From assembly GCF_029537485.1 (NCBI RefSeq), contig NZ_JARPUS010000003.1, positions 186,001 to 250,000 of the forward strand: DNA of 64,000 bases, in the 5' to 3' direction. This stretch comes from Pseudomonas sp. GOM6. Lineage in GTDB: Bacteria > Pseudomonadota > Gammaproteobacteria > Pseudomonadales > Pseudomonadaceae. Positions 8,686 through 20,441 of the stretch are shown here, piece after piece (the stretch's first letter is position 1; every line of letters starts with the position of its first letter). The position numbers and the translations under genes are program-made. The notes under the pieces were generated by a model. The model had not been told where the DNA came from, searched no databases, and saw nothing but the letters and a program-made list of their open reading frames with translations.

Positions 8686-9901
8686 CGAAATCGTCCAGCA
8701 GGATGTTCTCGCGCTCGACGCCCAGGTCCAGCAACATCTTGATCACGGCGGCGTTCATCATGGGCGGGCCGCACATGTAGAACTCGCAGTCTTCAGGCGC
8801 CGGATGATCCTTCAGGTACTGTTCGTACAACACGTTATGGATGAAACCAGTCAAACCGGTCCAGTTGTCTTCCGGCTGCGGGTCGGAGAGTGCCAGGTGC
8901 CACTCAAAGTTGGGATTCTCCGCGGCCAGCTGATCGTACTCTTCAACATAGAAGGCTTCACGCAGCGAGCGCGCACCGTACCAGAAGCTGATCTTGCGCT
9001 TGGAGCCCAGACGCTTGAGCTGGTCGAAGATATGCGAACGCATCGGCGCCATACCGGCACCACCACCGATGAAGACCATTTCGGCCTCGGTTTCCTTGGC
9101 GAAGAACTCACCGAAGGGGCCGTACACGGTGACCTTGTCGCCCGGCTTGAGGTTGAACACCCAGGATGACATCTGGCCTGGCGGCAGATGATCCTTGCCT
9201 GGAGGCGGCGAGGCAATACGGATGTTGAATTTGACGATGCCCTTCTCTTCCGGGTAGTTGGCCATGGAGTAGGCGCGGATCACGGTCTCGTCGACCTTGG
9301 ACACGTACTTCCACTGGTTGAACTTGTCCCAGTCGCCACGGTACTCGGGCTGGATGTCGAAGTCCTTGTAGTTGACCACGTGCGGCGGGCACTCCAGCTG
9401 CACGTAGCCACCGGCGCGGAAGTCCACGCTCTCGCCTTCCGGCAGGCGCAGGGTCAGCTCCTTGATGAAGGTGGCGACGTTGGGGTTGGACTCCACCGTG
9501 CACTCCCACTTCTTCACGCCGAAGACCGATTCTTCCACCTCGATGTGCATATCCTGCTTGACCGGGGTCTGGCAGGACAGGCGCCAGCCTTCGCGGGCCT
9601 CGCGCTTGGTGAAGTGCGACTCCTCGGTCGGCAGCATCTCGCCGCCGCCGCTCTCGACGATGCACTTGCACTGGGCGCAGGTGCCGCCACCACCACAGGC
9701 CGAGGACAGGAACACGTTGTTCGCCGCCAGGGTCTGCAGCAGCTTGCCGCCGGCCGGCACGGTGAGGGTGCGCTCACCATTGATGACGATGTTGACGTCG
9801 CCGCTGGACACCAGCTTGGCGCGCGCCACCAGGATGATCACCACCAGCGCCAGAACGATGGCGGTGAACATGCCGATGGCCAATACGATTTCAAAACCCA
9901 T
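8678..9901 (-). CDS. nqrF: Na+-translocating NADH:quinone reductase subunit F
   Basis: 407 aa; the electron-input subunit. An N-terminal membrane helix (about 3–27) is followed by a ferredoxin domain with Cys69, Cys75 and Cys78 ([11 protein letters not shown]) and the fourth ligand in RLSCQTP near 111. Then comes a ferredoxin-reductase module with the FAD motif RAYSMANYP and an NADH-binding motif ([15 protein letters not shown]). It oxidises NADH and passes electrons to the 2Fe-2S cluster. It lies 10 bp after nqrE and overlaps apbE. Confidence 0.97.
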   Translation of the reverse strand: MGFEIVLAIGMFTAIVLALVVIILVARAKLVSSGDVNIVINGERTLTVPAGGKLLQTLAANNVFLSSACGGGGTCAQCKCIVESGGGEMLPTEESHFTKREAREGWRLSCQTPVKQDMHIEVEESVFGVKKWECTVESNPNVATFIKELTLRLPEGESVDFRAGGYVQLECPPHVVNYKDFDIQPEYRGDWDKFNQWKYVSKVDETVIRAYSMANYPEEKGIVKFNIRIASPPPGKDHLPPGQMSSWVFNLKPGDKVTVYGPFGEFFAKETEAEMVFIGGGAGMAPMRSHIFDQLKRLGSKRKISFWYGARSLREAFYVEEYDQLAAENPNFEWHLALSDPQPEDNWTGLTGFIHNVLYEQYLKDHPAPEDCEFYMCGPPMMNAAVIKMLLDLGVERENILLDDFGG

Positions 9902-9911
9902 CAGGTGCTCC

Positions 9912-10519
<608 letters not shown>

Positions 10520-10520
<1 letters not shown>

Positions 10521-11188
10521 CAGTAGGCCTCCTTGTTGGACACCTGCGGTGCCATCTTGAAGCTCGGTGCTTCCACCTGATCTTTCTTCCAGCTACGCAC
10601 AGCCCAGATGAACAGGCCGATCAGGAAGAACGCCGAAGGTGGCAACAGCAGCATGCCGTTGGGTTGGTACCAGCCGCCGTCATTGACGGTCGGCAGGATG
10701 GTGTAGCCAAACAGCTTGCCGGCACCGAACAGCTCACGAATCACACCCAGAGCAACCAGAAACGCGCTATAGCCCAGGCCGTTGCCGATACCATCGAAGA
10801 ACGACAGCAGCGGCGGATTCTGCATGGCGAAGGCCTCGGCACGCCCCATCACGATGCAGTTGGTGATAATCAGGCCGACGAACACCGACAGTTGCTTGGA
10901 CAGCGAGTAGGCGAATGCCTTGAGCACCTGATCGACCACGATCACCAGCGAGGCGATGATCACCATCTGCACGATCATGCGGATGCTGCTCGGAATCTGG
11001 CTGCGAATCATCGAGACGAACAGGTTTGAGAAAGCACACACCAGGGTCAATGCGACAGACATCACCAGGGCGGTCTTGAGGTTCGAAGTCACTGCCAGGG
11101 CCGAGCAGATGCCGAGGATCTGCAGACCGATGGGGTTGTTGTTGAACAGCGGATTCAACAGAACTTCTTTATAGGTCGGTTGCGACAT
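10520..11188 (-). CDS. nqrD: NQR subunit D
   Basis: 222 aa integral membrane protein with six predicted helices. Typical sequences are [22 protein letters not shown] at the N-terminus and [17 protein letters not shown] in the middle, where the Cys is the conserved iron ligand. With NqrE it forms the membrane iron site. It starts 3 bp after the nqrC stop. Confidence 0.96.
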
Positions 11189-11191
11189 CGC

Positions 11192-11977
11192 TTATGCCTC
11201 CCCTTTGCTCAGCTTGGCCAGGAACGGGCCGAAGCCATTCTCACCAAGCCAGAAATGCAGCAGATTGTTCACGCCGTTGCTGGTCAGCGTGGCACCGGCC
11301 AAGCCGTCCACCTGATGCTCAGCCTTCGGCGATTGCGGATCGACACTGCCCTTGATGATTTCCACCGCCAAGGCACCGTTGTCATCGAACAGGGTCTTGC
11401 CGACCCACAGGCCTTTCCACTTCGGATTGTCCACCTCGCCGCCAAGGCCCGGGGTCTCGCCGTGCTGGTAGAAGCCGAAGCCAACCACAGTGTTCAGATC
11501 GCCTTTGACCGCGATGAAACCGTGCAAGGTCGACCACAGACCATAGCCACGCACCGGAAGGATCAGGGTCTGCAACTCGCCGTCCTGCTCCACCATGTAC
11601 ACGGTCGTGAACTGCTCACGGCGCTTGATCGAGGCAATGTCCTGCTCGCCGGACAGCACCATGGACAACTGAGGGTCCTTGGACGCCTTGAGCGGGTCGA
11701 AGGTGGCCGGGTTCTGCGCATCGGAGAAAGTGCCGTCCTGCAGATCCACGACCTTGGCCTGGATACGCTCGCCGAACAGTGCTTTGACCTCTTTGGCGCT
11801 CATGCCTGCCTCACCCAGACCAGCAATGGCCAGGATGCTGCGCTGCTTGTCCAGCTGACGGTTTTCCACCTGGGTGGGCTTGAGCGCTACGGCAGCACCG
11901 GCGACGAACACCGAGCAGACCAAGCACACCAGCACCGCGACGGTGAGGGTACGTACAGTCGATTCTTTGTTAGCCAC
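11192..11977 (-). CDS. nqrC: NQR subunit C
   Basis: 261 aa. One N-terminal membrane helix (about 10–32) precedes a large periplasmic domain. The flavinylation motif AGATLT lies at residues 227–232, with Thr230 as the expected covalent FMN site. It carries FMN between the iron centre and NqrB in current models of the complex. The start overlaps the nqrB stop by 8 bp. Confidence 0.96.
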   Translation of the reverse strand: MANKESTVRTLTVAVLVCLVCSVFVAGAAVALKPTQVENRQLDKQRSILAIAGLGEAGMSAKEVKALFGERIQAKVVDLQDGTFSDAQNPATFDPLKASKDPQLSMVLSGEQDIASIKRREQFTTVYMVEQDGELQTLILPVRGYGLWSTLHGFIAVKGDLNTVVGFGFYQHGETPGLGGEVDNPKWKGLWVGKTLFDDNGALAVEIIKGSVDPQSPKAEHQVDGLAGATLTSNGVNNLLHFWLGENGFGPFLAKLSKGEA

Positions 11978-13178
11978 GTGCGAGCCTCCGCTTGATGTTG
12001 GCCTGCACCACGAAATGGTCGATCAGCGGTGCACAGAGGTTGGCGAACAGAATCGCCAGCATCATGCCTTCCGGGAAGGCCGGGTTGACCACGCGAATCA
12101 GCACCACCATCAGGCCGATCAGCGCGCCGAAGATCCACTTGCCGGTATTGGTCATGGACGCCGACACCGGGTCGGTGGCCATGAAGATCATGGCAAAGGC
12201 AAAACCGCCGACCACCAGATGCCAGTACCAGGGCATGGCAAACATCGGGTTGCTGTCCGAGCCTATGGCATTGAACAGTGTGCTGGTGGCAATCATGCCC
12301 AGCATGACACCGGCAACGATGCGCCAGGAGGCAATCTTGGTCAGCAGCAGGAAAGCGCCGCCAATGAAGATGGCCAATGCACTGGTCTCGCCGATGGAGC
12401 CCCGCTCAAGGCCGACGAAGGCATTCCACCAGCTCAGACCGCTGGCCGCGACCTGCTCCATGCCGCTGGCAGCGGCTACGGACAGGGTCGTAGCACCGGC
12501 ATAGCCGTCCACCGCAGTCCACACCATGTCACCGGACATATCCGCCGGGTAGGCGAAGAACAGAAAGGCGCGGCCAGTCAGCGCAGGGTTGAGGAAGTTC
12601 TTGCCGGTACCACCGAACACTTCCTTGCCGATCACCACGCCGAAGCTGATACCCAGCGCCACTTGCCACAGCGGGATATCCGGCGGCAACGTCAGGGCGA
12701 ACAGCACGGAGGTGACGAAGAAGCCTTCGTTGACTTCGTGGCGACGGATGGAAGCGAACAGCACCTCCCAGAAACCGCCGACGATGAAGGTGGTCAGGTA
12801 GATCGGCAGAAAGAACGCCGCGCCCTGGATGAAGTTGTCCCACACGCTGCTCGGGTCAAAGCCCGCCAGCGCGCCGATCAGACCGAAGCGCCAGCCTTCC
12901 TGGGCCGCCAGCAGCTCGGCGTTACCGGCGAAGATGCTGTTGGCCTGATAGCCGATGTTCCACATGCCGAAGAACATCGCCGGGAAGGTGCACAACCACA
13001 CGGTGATCATCATGCGCTTGAGGTCGATACCGTCGCGCACGTGAGCCGTGCTCTTGGTCACGCTGCCTGGGCGGTAGAAGAAGGTATCGATCGCCTCGTA
13101 CAGGGCATACCACTTCTCGTACTTGCCGCCCTGTTCGAAGTTGTGCTCGATCTTGTCGAGGAATTTACGCAAAGCCAT
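11970..13178 (-). CDS. nqrB: NQR subunit B
   Basis: 402 aa membrane subunit with about ten helices. It has the FMN attachment motif YAGATTL with Thr230, and [16 protein letters not shown] preceding it. It is the core of the ion pump and carries covalent FMN and riboflavin in characterised homologues. It lies 3 bp after nqrA. Confidence 0.96.
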   Translation of the reverse strand: MALRKFLDKIEHNFEQGGKYEKWYALYEAIDTFFYRPGSVTKSTAHVRDGIDLKRMMITVWLCTFPAMFFGMWNIGYQANSIFAGNAELLAAQEGWRFGLIGALAGFDPSSVWDNFIQGAAFFLPIYLTTFIVGGFWEVLFASIRRHEVNEGFFVTSVLFALTLPPDIPLWQVALGISFGVVIGKEVFGGTGKNFLNPALTGRAFLFFAYPADMSGDMVWTAVDGYAGATTLSVAAASGMEQVAASGLSWWNAFVGLERGSIGETSALAIFIGGAFLLLTKIASWRIVAGVMLGMIATSTLFNAIGSDSNPMFAMPWYWHLVVGGFAFAMIFMATDPVSASMTNTGKWIFGALIGLMVVLIRVVNPAFPEGMMLAILFANLCAPLIDHFVVQANIKRRLARG

Positions 13179-13181
13179 GGA

Positions 13182-14676
<1,495 letters not shown>

Positions 14677-14820
14677 CCCACGGGTGTTGTCTGCGACCTG
14701 CCAGTCGTAACAACAAGCAACAGAGCACCCCCGGCCCGAAGCTAAGCAGCCGCTCTGCTCTCGCGCCAAAATGAAGTGAACCATCCGTCTACTAGACCAA
14801 AGTCGCACGGGTGCAGAAAC

Positions 14821-14848
14821 GAAAAACGGGAGCCGAAGCTCCCGTTTT
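14821..14848 (-). terminator. Rho-independent terminator of gap
   Basis: On the minus strand the stem AACGGGAGC / GCTCCCGTT has a TTCG tetraloop and is followed by TTTTTC. It begins about 16 bp after the gap stop codon and separates gap from the nqr operon. Confidence 0.9.
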
Positions 14849-14863
14849 GTTTGCTGCCTTCGC

Positions 14864-16312
14864 TTACTGCGGGAAGGCCGGCGGGTTGACCCCAGCCATG
14901 TCTTCCATCACACGCACGACCTGGCAGCTGTAGCCAAATTCATTGTCGTACCACACGTACAGCACAACGCGATTGTCGTTGCAGATGGTGGCCTCGGCAT
15001 CGACTACACCCGCGTGGCGGGAGCCGACGAAGTCGGTGGACACCACTTCCTGCGACTGCACGAAGTCGATCTGCTTCTGCAGATCAGAGTGCATGGCCAT
15101 CTGGCGCAGGTACTCGTTGATCTCTTCGCGAGTGGTGGCCTTTTCCAGGTTCAGATTGAGGATGGCCATGGACACGTTCGGCGTCGGTACGCGAATGGCG
15201 TTGCCGGTCAGCTTGCCCTTCAGTACCGGCAGAGCCTTGGCCGCGGCAGTGGCAGCACCGGTCTCGGTGATCACCATGTTCAGCGCTGCGCTGCGGCCAC
15301 GACGGCTGCCCTTGTGGAAGTTGTCGATCAGGTTCTGGTCGTTGGTATACGAGTGAACGGTTTCGACGTGGCCGTTGACGATGCCGTACTGGTCATTCAC
15401 CGCCTTCAGCACCGGCACGATGGCGTTGGTGGTGCAGGATGCTGCGGAGATGATCTTGTCGTCAGCGGTGATTTCGCTGTGATTGATGCCGTGCACGATG
15501 TTCTTCAGTGCACCCTTGCCCGGGGCGGTGAGGACAACACGATCAATACCCGGGCACTTCAGGTGCTGGCCCAGGCCTTCGGCGTCACGCCATTTGCCGG
15601 TGTTGTCGACCAGCAGTGCGTCCTTGATGCCGTACTGGGTGTAGTCAATCGACGCCGGATCGTTGGAGTAGATGATCTGAATCAGGTTGCCATTGGCGGT
15701 GAGGGTGCTGTTTTCCTCGTCGATGGTGATGGTGCCATCGAACTTGCCATGTACCGAGTCACGACGCAGCAGGCTGGCGCGCTTGACCAGGTCGTTCTCG
15801 GCGCCCTTGCGCACAACGATGGCACGCAGACGCAGGCCGTCACCACCACCGGTCTTCTCGATCAGGATGCGCGCCAGCAGGCGACCAATACGACCGAAAC
15901 CGTACAGCACCACATCAGTACCTTCGCGAGCGGCACCATTCTGCTTACCGGCCACGTCGGCCAGCTCATCCTTGGTGAATTGCTCGATGCTGCGACCAGC
16001 GCCTTCACTCTTGAACTTGGCAACCAGCTTGCCCAGGTCTACGGAAGCAGCGCCCAGCTTGAGCTCGCTCATGGTCTTGAGGATCGGGAAAGTATCGTGA
16101 ACCGACAGTTCGACCTCGCCGTCCAGGCGGTGACGGGCGAAACGGTGGGCTTTGAGAATGTCGATCACCGAACGGTTGATCAGACCACGGCCGTAGATCG
16201 AGGTCACCACGCTGTTGTTGCGGTACAGCTGACCAATCATGGGAATCATCGCTTCCGCGATGGCTTCACGATCAATCCACTCACCGAGACACTGGTCGGG
16301 CTTCTGGGTCAC
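14864..16312 (-). CDS. gap: Glyceraldehyde-3-phosphate dehydrogenase, long type
   Basis: 482 aa from GTG 16312 (VTQKPDQCLGEWIDRE), with GGAAGG about 8 bases upstream. The open frame extends further but loses family similarity and would cross the predicted promoter. An N-terminal extension of about 120 residues precedes the NAD-binding motif GFGRIGRLLARIL. The catalytic Cys is in SAASCTTNAI (about residue 294). The protein is longer than the classical ~335-aa GapA and is the pseudomonad type often proposed to work in the gluconeogenic direction. It is divergent from mfd. Confidence 0.92.
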   Translation of the reverse strand: MTQKPDQCLGEWIDREAIAEAMIPMIGQLYRNNSVVTSIYGRGLINRSVIDILKAHRFARHRLDGEVELSVHDTFPILKTMSELKLGAASVDLGKLVAKFKSEGAGRSIEQFTKDELADVAGKQNGAAREGTDVVLYGFGRIGRLLARILIEKTGGGDGLRLRAIVVRKGAENDLVKRASLLRRDSVHGKFDGTITIDEENSTLTANGNLIQIIYSNDPASIDYTQYGIKDALLVDNTGKWRDAEGLGQHLKCPGIDRVVLTAPGKGALKNIVHGINHSEITADDKIISAASCTTNAIVPVLKAVNDQYGIVNGHVETVHSYTNDQNLIDNFHKGSRRGRSAALNMVITETGAATAAAKALPVLKGKLTGNAIRVPTPNVSMAILNLNLEKATTREEINEYLRQMAMHSDLQKQIDFVQSQEVVSTDFVGSRHAGVVDAEATICNDNRVVLYVWYDNEFGYSCQVVRVMEDMAGVNPPAFPQ

Positions 16313-16354
16313 GGGCAATACCTTCCAAATGTAGGGGCTGAAAAAAGGGGCTAC

Positions 16355-16383
16355 ATTATGACGACGAGCGCTAGCCGGAGCAA
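16355..16383 (-). promoter_or_regulatory. Candidate gap promoter
   Basis: TTGCTC (minus strand, 16378–16383), 17-bp spacer, CATAAT (16355–16360). It predicts a leader of about 35 nt before the GTG start. Confidence 0.55.
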
Positions 16384-16399
16384 TGCGCGCCTGTCGCCA

Positions 16400-16429
16400 C
16401 TGACAGTTACCACCTCCCCTCGTTACAAT
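16400..16429 (+). promoter_or_regulatory. Candidate mfd promoter
   Basis: CTGACA (16400–16405), 18-bp spacer, TACAAT (16424–16429). It lies back-to-back with the gap promoter and 34 bp before the mfd start. Confidence 0.55.
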
Positions 16430-16463
16430 CGCCCCCTTCATTTCGCCTGGGGCCACGACACCT

Positions 16464-19400
16464 GTGTCCGTACTGCACTTGCCGAAACTGCCGGCCGCAT
16501 CCGGCAAACAGCACTGGGGCAACCTGCCCGGTGCCGCACTGAGCCTGGCCGTCGCCGAGGCCGCCAGCGCCGCCAAACGCTTCACACTGCTGCTGACCGC
16601 CGACAGCCAGAGCGCCGAGCGCCTGCAGGAAGAGCTGGCCTTCTTCGCCCCGGACCTGCCGGTGCTGCACTTCCCGGACTGGGAAACCCTACCCTACGAC
16701 GTGTTTTCGCCGCACCAGGACATCATCTCCCAGCGCATCGCCACCCTGTACCGCCTGCCGGAGATCAAGCACGGCGTGCTGGTAGTGCCGATCGCCACCG
16801 CCCTGCACCGCCTGGCGCCGACCCGTTTCCTGCTCGGCAGCGGCCTGTTGCTGGATGTCGGCCAGAAGCTCGATGTCGAGGAAATGCGCGCGCGCCTGGA
16901 AGCCGCCGGCTACCGCTGCGTCGACACTGTCTACGAGCACGGTGAATTCGCTGTACGCGGCGCGCTGATCGACCTGTTCCCGATGGGCAGCGAAACGCCC
17001 TACCGCATCGACCTGTTCGATGACGAAATCGAAACCCTGCGCACCTTCGACCCGGAAACCCAGCGCTCGATTGACAAGGTGGAGTCCATCCGCCTGCTGC
17101 CGGCCCGCGAGTTCCCGCTGGAGAAGAAGGCTGTCACTGATTTTCGCGGGCGCTTTCGCGAGCGCTTCGATGTCGACTTCCGCCGCTGCCCGATCTACCA
17201 GGATCTCTCCACCGGCATCACTCCGGCCGGCATCGAGTACTACCTGCCGCTGTTCTTCGAGGAAAGCGCCACCCTGTTCGACTACCTGCCACAGGACACC
17301 CAGGTGTTCTCCCTGCCCGGCATCGAGAAGGCCGCCGAGCAGTTCTGGCAGGACGCGCGCAACCGCTACGAAGACCGCCGCGTCGACCCGGAGCGCCCGA
17401 TCCTGCCTCCCGCCGACATCTTCCTGCCGGTCGAAGACTGCTTCGCCCGTCTGAAGAACTGGCCGCGTGTGGTGGTCGACCAGAACGATATCGAAACCGG
17501 CGTCGGCCGCGAACGTTTCAGCGCCCGCGCCCTGCCCGACCTGGCCATCCAGGCCAAGGCCAGCGAGCCGTTGGCGGCGCTACGCCGCTTTATCGAGGAA
17601 TACCCGGGCCGCGTGTTGTTCAGCGCTGAGTCCGCCGGCCGCCGCGAGGTGCTGCTGGAGCTGCTGGCGCGCCTCAAGCTCAAGCCGCGTGAAGTCGCCG
17701 ACTGGCACGAGTTCACCGCCAGCAAAGAGCGCCTGGCCATCTGCATCGCGCCGCTGGACGAAGGCCTGCTGCTCGACGAGATCGCCCTGGTCGCCGAAAG
17801 CCCGCTGTTCGGCCAGCGCGTGATGCAACGCCGCCGCCGCGAAAAATCGCGCGATGGCGGCGACAACGTGATCAAGAACCTCACCGAGCTGCGTGAAGGC
17901 GCGCCGGTGGTGCATATCGACCACGGCGTCGGCCGCTACCTGGGCCTGATCACCATGGAGTTCGATGGCCAGGCCGCCGAATTTCTCGCCCTGCAGTACG
18001 CCGACGAGGCCAAGCTCTACGTGCCGGTCGCCAGCCTGCACCTGATCGCCCGCTACACCGGCAGCGACGATGCCCTGGCGCCGCTGCACCGCCTCGGCTC
18101 AGAGACCTGGCAGAAGGCCAAGCGCAAGGCCGCCGAGCAGGTGCGCGACGTGGCCGCCGAGCTACTGGACATCTACGCCCGCCGCGCCGCCCGCGAAGGT
18201 TATGCGTTCAAGGACCCAGCCGCCGACTACGCCACCTTCAGCGCCGGCTTCCCCTTCGAGGAAACCCCGGACCAGCAGGCCGCCATCGACGCGGTGCGCG
18301 AGGACATGCTCGCCGCCAAGCCGATGGATCGCCTGGTCTGCGGCGACGTCGGCTTCGGCAAGACCGAGGTGGCCATGCGCGCCGCCTTTATCGCCGTACA
18401 CAGCGGCAAGCAGGTGGCCGTGCTGGTGCCGACCACCCTGCTCGCCCAGCAGCACTACAACAGCTTCCGCGACCGCTTCGCCGACTGGCCGGTAACGGTC
18501 GAGGTGATGAGCCGCTTCAAGACCGCCAAGGAAGTGAGCGAAGCCGTCGGCAAGCTGGCCGAGGGCAAGGTCGATATCGTCATCGGCACCCACAAGCTGC
18601 TGCAGGACGACGTCAAGTTCCAGAACCTCGGCCTGGTGATCATCGACGAGGAACACCGCTTCGGCGTACGCCAGAAGGAGCAGCTCAAGGCCCTGCGCAG
18701 TGAGGTGGACATCCTCACCCTCACCGCCACGCCGATCCCGCGCACGCTGAACATGGCCGTGTCGGGCATGCGCGATTTGTCGATCATCGCCACCCCGCCG
18801 GCGCGGCGCCTGTCGGTGCGCACCTTCGTCATGGAGCAGAACAATCCGACCATCAAGGAAGCGCTGCTGCGCGAGCTGCTGCGTGGTGGTCAGGTGTACT
18901 ACCTGCACAACGATGTGAAGACCATCGAGAAATGCGCTGCCGACCTGGCCGAACTGGTGCCGGAAGCGCGCATCGCCGTCGGCCACGGGCAGATGCACGA
19001 GCGCGACCTGGAACGGGTGATGAGCGACTTCTACCACAAGCGCTTCAACGTGCTGGTGGCCTCGACCATCATCGAGACCGGCATCGACGTGCCCAGCGCC
19101 AACACCATCCTCATCGAACGCGCCGACAAGTTCGGCCTGGCCCAGCTGCACCAGTTGCGTGGCCGCGTCGGCCGCAGCCACCACCAGGCCTACGCCTACT
19201 TGCTCACCCCGCCGCGCAAGGGCATGACCGACGACGCGCAGAAGCGTCTGGAGGCCATCGCCAATGCCCAGGATCTCGGCGCCGGCTTCGTCCTGGCCAC
19301 CCACGACCTGGAAATCCGTGGTGCCGGCGAGCTGCTCGGCGACGGCCAGAGCGGACAGATCCAGGCCGTCGGCTTCACTCTCTACATGGAGATGCTGGAG

Positions 19401-19904
19401 CGCGCGGTCAAGGCCATCCGCAAAGGCGAGCAACCGAATCTGGAGCAACCGCTGGGCGGCGGTCCGGAGGTCAACCTGCGGGTGCCTGCGCTGATCCCCG
19501 ACGACTACCTGCCGGACGTGCACGCCCGCCTGATCCTCTACAAGCGCATCGCCAACGCCACCGACGAGGAAGGCTTGAAGGAGCTGCAGGTGGAGATGAT
19601 CGACCGCTTCGGCCTGCTGCCCGAGCCGAGCAAGAACCTGATCCGCCTGACCCTGCTCAAGCTGCAGGCGGAAAAGCTCGGCATCACCAAGGTCGACGCC
19701 GGCCCGCAGGGCGGGCGAATCGAGTTCGCCGGCGATACCTGCGTTGACCCGCTGACGCTGATCAAGCTGATCCAGAGCGCACCCACGCGCTACAAGTTCG
19801 AAGGCGCCACCGTCTTCAAATTCCAGGTGCCCATGGAGCGCCCGGAAGAACGCTTCAATACCCTGGAGGCGCTGCTGGAGCGCCTCGCCCCGCAATCCGC
19901 CTAA
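16464..19904 (+). CDS. mfd: Transcription-repair coupling factor Mfd
   Basis: 1146 aa, near full length for the family. It starts at GTG 16464 (MSVLHLPKLP). Order of domains: UvrB-like region (about 1–350); RNA polymerase interaction domain including GAPVVHIDHGVGRYLG (about 480–540); superfamily 2 translocase with motif I GDVGFGKTEVAMRAAF (about 628) and the Walker B box DEEHRFG; TRG motif region; C-terminal regulatory domain. It removes stalled RNA polymerase at lesions and recruits UvrA. Confidence 0.97.
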   Translation: MSVLHLPKLPAASGKQHWGNLPGAALSLAVAEAASAAKRFTLLLTADSQSAERLQEELAFFAPDLPVLHFPDWETLPYDVFSPHQDIISQRIATLYRLPEIKHGVLVVPIATALHRLAPTRFLLGSGLLLDVGQKLDVEEMRARLEAAGYRCVDTVYEHGEFAVRGALIDLFPMGSETPYRIDLFDDEIETLRTFDPETQRSIDKVESIRLLPAREFPLEKKAVTDFRGRFRERFDVDFRRCPIYQDLSTGITPAGIEYYLPLFFEESATLFDYLPQDTQVFSLPGIEKAAEQFWQDARNRYEDRRVDPERPILPPADIFLPVEDCFARLKNWPRVVVDQNDIETGVGRERFSARALPDLAIQAKASEPLAALRRFIEEYPGRVLFSAESAGRREVLLELLARLKLKPREVADWHEFTASKERLAICIAPLDEGLLLDEIALVAESPLFGQRVMQRRRREKSRDGGDNVIKNLTELREGAPVVHIDHGVGRYLGLITMEFDGQAAEFLALQYADEAKLYVPVASLHLIARYTGSDDALAPLHRLGSETWQKAKRKAAEQVRDVAAELLDIYARRAAREGYAFKDPAADYATFSAGFPFEETPDQQAAIDAVREDMLAAKPMDRLVCGDVGFGKTEVAMRAAFIAVHSGKQVAVLVPTTLLAQQHYNSFRDRFADWPVTVEVMSRFKTAKEVSEAVGKLAEGKVDIVIGTHKLLQDDVKFQNLGLVIIDEEHRFGVRQKEQLKALRSEVDILTLTATPIPRTLNMAVSGMRDLSIIATPPARRLSVRTFVMEQNNPTIKEALLRELLRGGQVYYLHNDVKTIEKCAADLAELVPEARIAVGHGQMHERDLERVMSDFYHKRFNVLVASTIIETGIDVPSANTILIERADKFGLAQLHQLRGRVGRSHHQAYAYLLTPPRKGMTDDAQKRLEAIANAQDLGAGFVLATHDLEIRGAGELLGDGQSGQIQAVGFTLYMEMLERAVKAIRKGEQPNLEQPLGGGPEVNLRVPALIPDDYLPDVHARLILYKRIANATDEEGLKELQVEMIDRFGLLPEPSKNLIRLTLLKLQAEKLGITKVDAGPQGGRIEFAGDTCVDPLTLIKLIQSAPTRYKFEGATVFKFQVPMERPEERFNTLEALLERLAPQSA

Positions 19905-19915
19905 AGGACTGACCC

Positions 19916-20440
19916 ATGCGCGCGTTACGCCTTATCCCCCTGCTGCTCTGCCTGCTGGCCCCGGCCGCTTTCGCCGATGGTCTGTACCAGATCGAACTCA
20001 TCGTCTTCCGCCAGGCTGGCGAAGCACTCAGCAGCACTCAGCCAGCGCCGGACGACTGGGCCGTGGGCGCAACGCCGATCAGCAGCAACGAACGCGGCAC
20101 GGCGCTAAACGACGAAGCCGCCAAGCTCAACCCGGGCAACGGCTACGAAGTGCTGCTGCACAAAGCCTGGGCGCAGAACCTGTCCGCCGTGCCGAGCGCT
20201 GCGGCTGTCAGCACCGGCAACGAGCAGTTTGGCCACTACCCGGTCGAGGGCTCGGTCAGCCTCAGCGAACAGGAGCGCCTGGTCGATCTGGAAGCCAACA
20301 TCTGGATCAACCGCTTCGACGCCGATGGCCTGCTCAGCGGCAGCGAGCGAGTTCGCCAGCGCACTCGCCTGCGCCTGGGCGAGCTGACCTACCTCGACAA
20401 CGGCAGCCTCGGCCTGCTGGTCAAGGTCACCCAGCCCTGA
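19916..20440 (+). CDS. CsiV-like periplasmic protein
   Basis: 174 aa with a clear signal peptide (MRALRLIPLLLCLLAPAAFA). It continues DGLYQIELIVFRQAGEA, the beginning typical of the CsiV family, and ends with a beta-rich RVRQRTRLRLGELTYLDNGSLGLLVKV segment. The family was first described as a peptidoglycan-related protein involved in cell division or separation in Vibrio cholerae. The role here is inferred only. It lies 11 bp after mfd, probably co-transcribed, and its stop is 1 bp from the helicase start. Confidence 0.75.
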   Translation: MRALRLIPLLLCLLAPAAFADGLYQIELIVFRQAGEALSSTQPAPDDWAVGATPISSNERGTALNDEAAKLNPGNGYEVLLHKAWAQNLSAVPSAAAVSTGNEQFGHYPVEGSVSLSEQERLVDLEANIWINRFDADGLLSGSERVRQRTRLRLGELTYLDNGSLGLLVKVTQP

Positions 20441-20441
20441 T

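Noticed and set aside
16313..16585. Extended start of gap (573 aa)
   Set aside because: The added residues have no similarity, cross the predicted promoter, and GTG 16312 has a good ribosome site.
18162..19895. A 577-codon frame antisense to mfd
   Set aside because: Same artefact; no motif in the translation.
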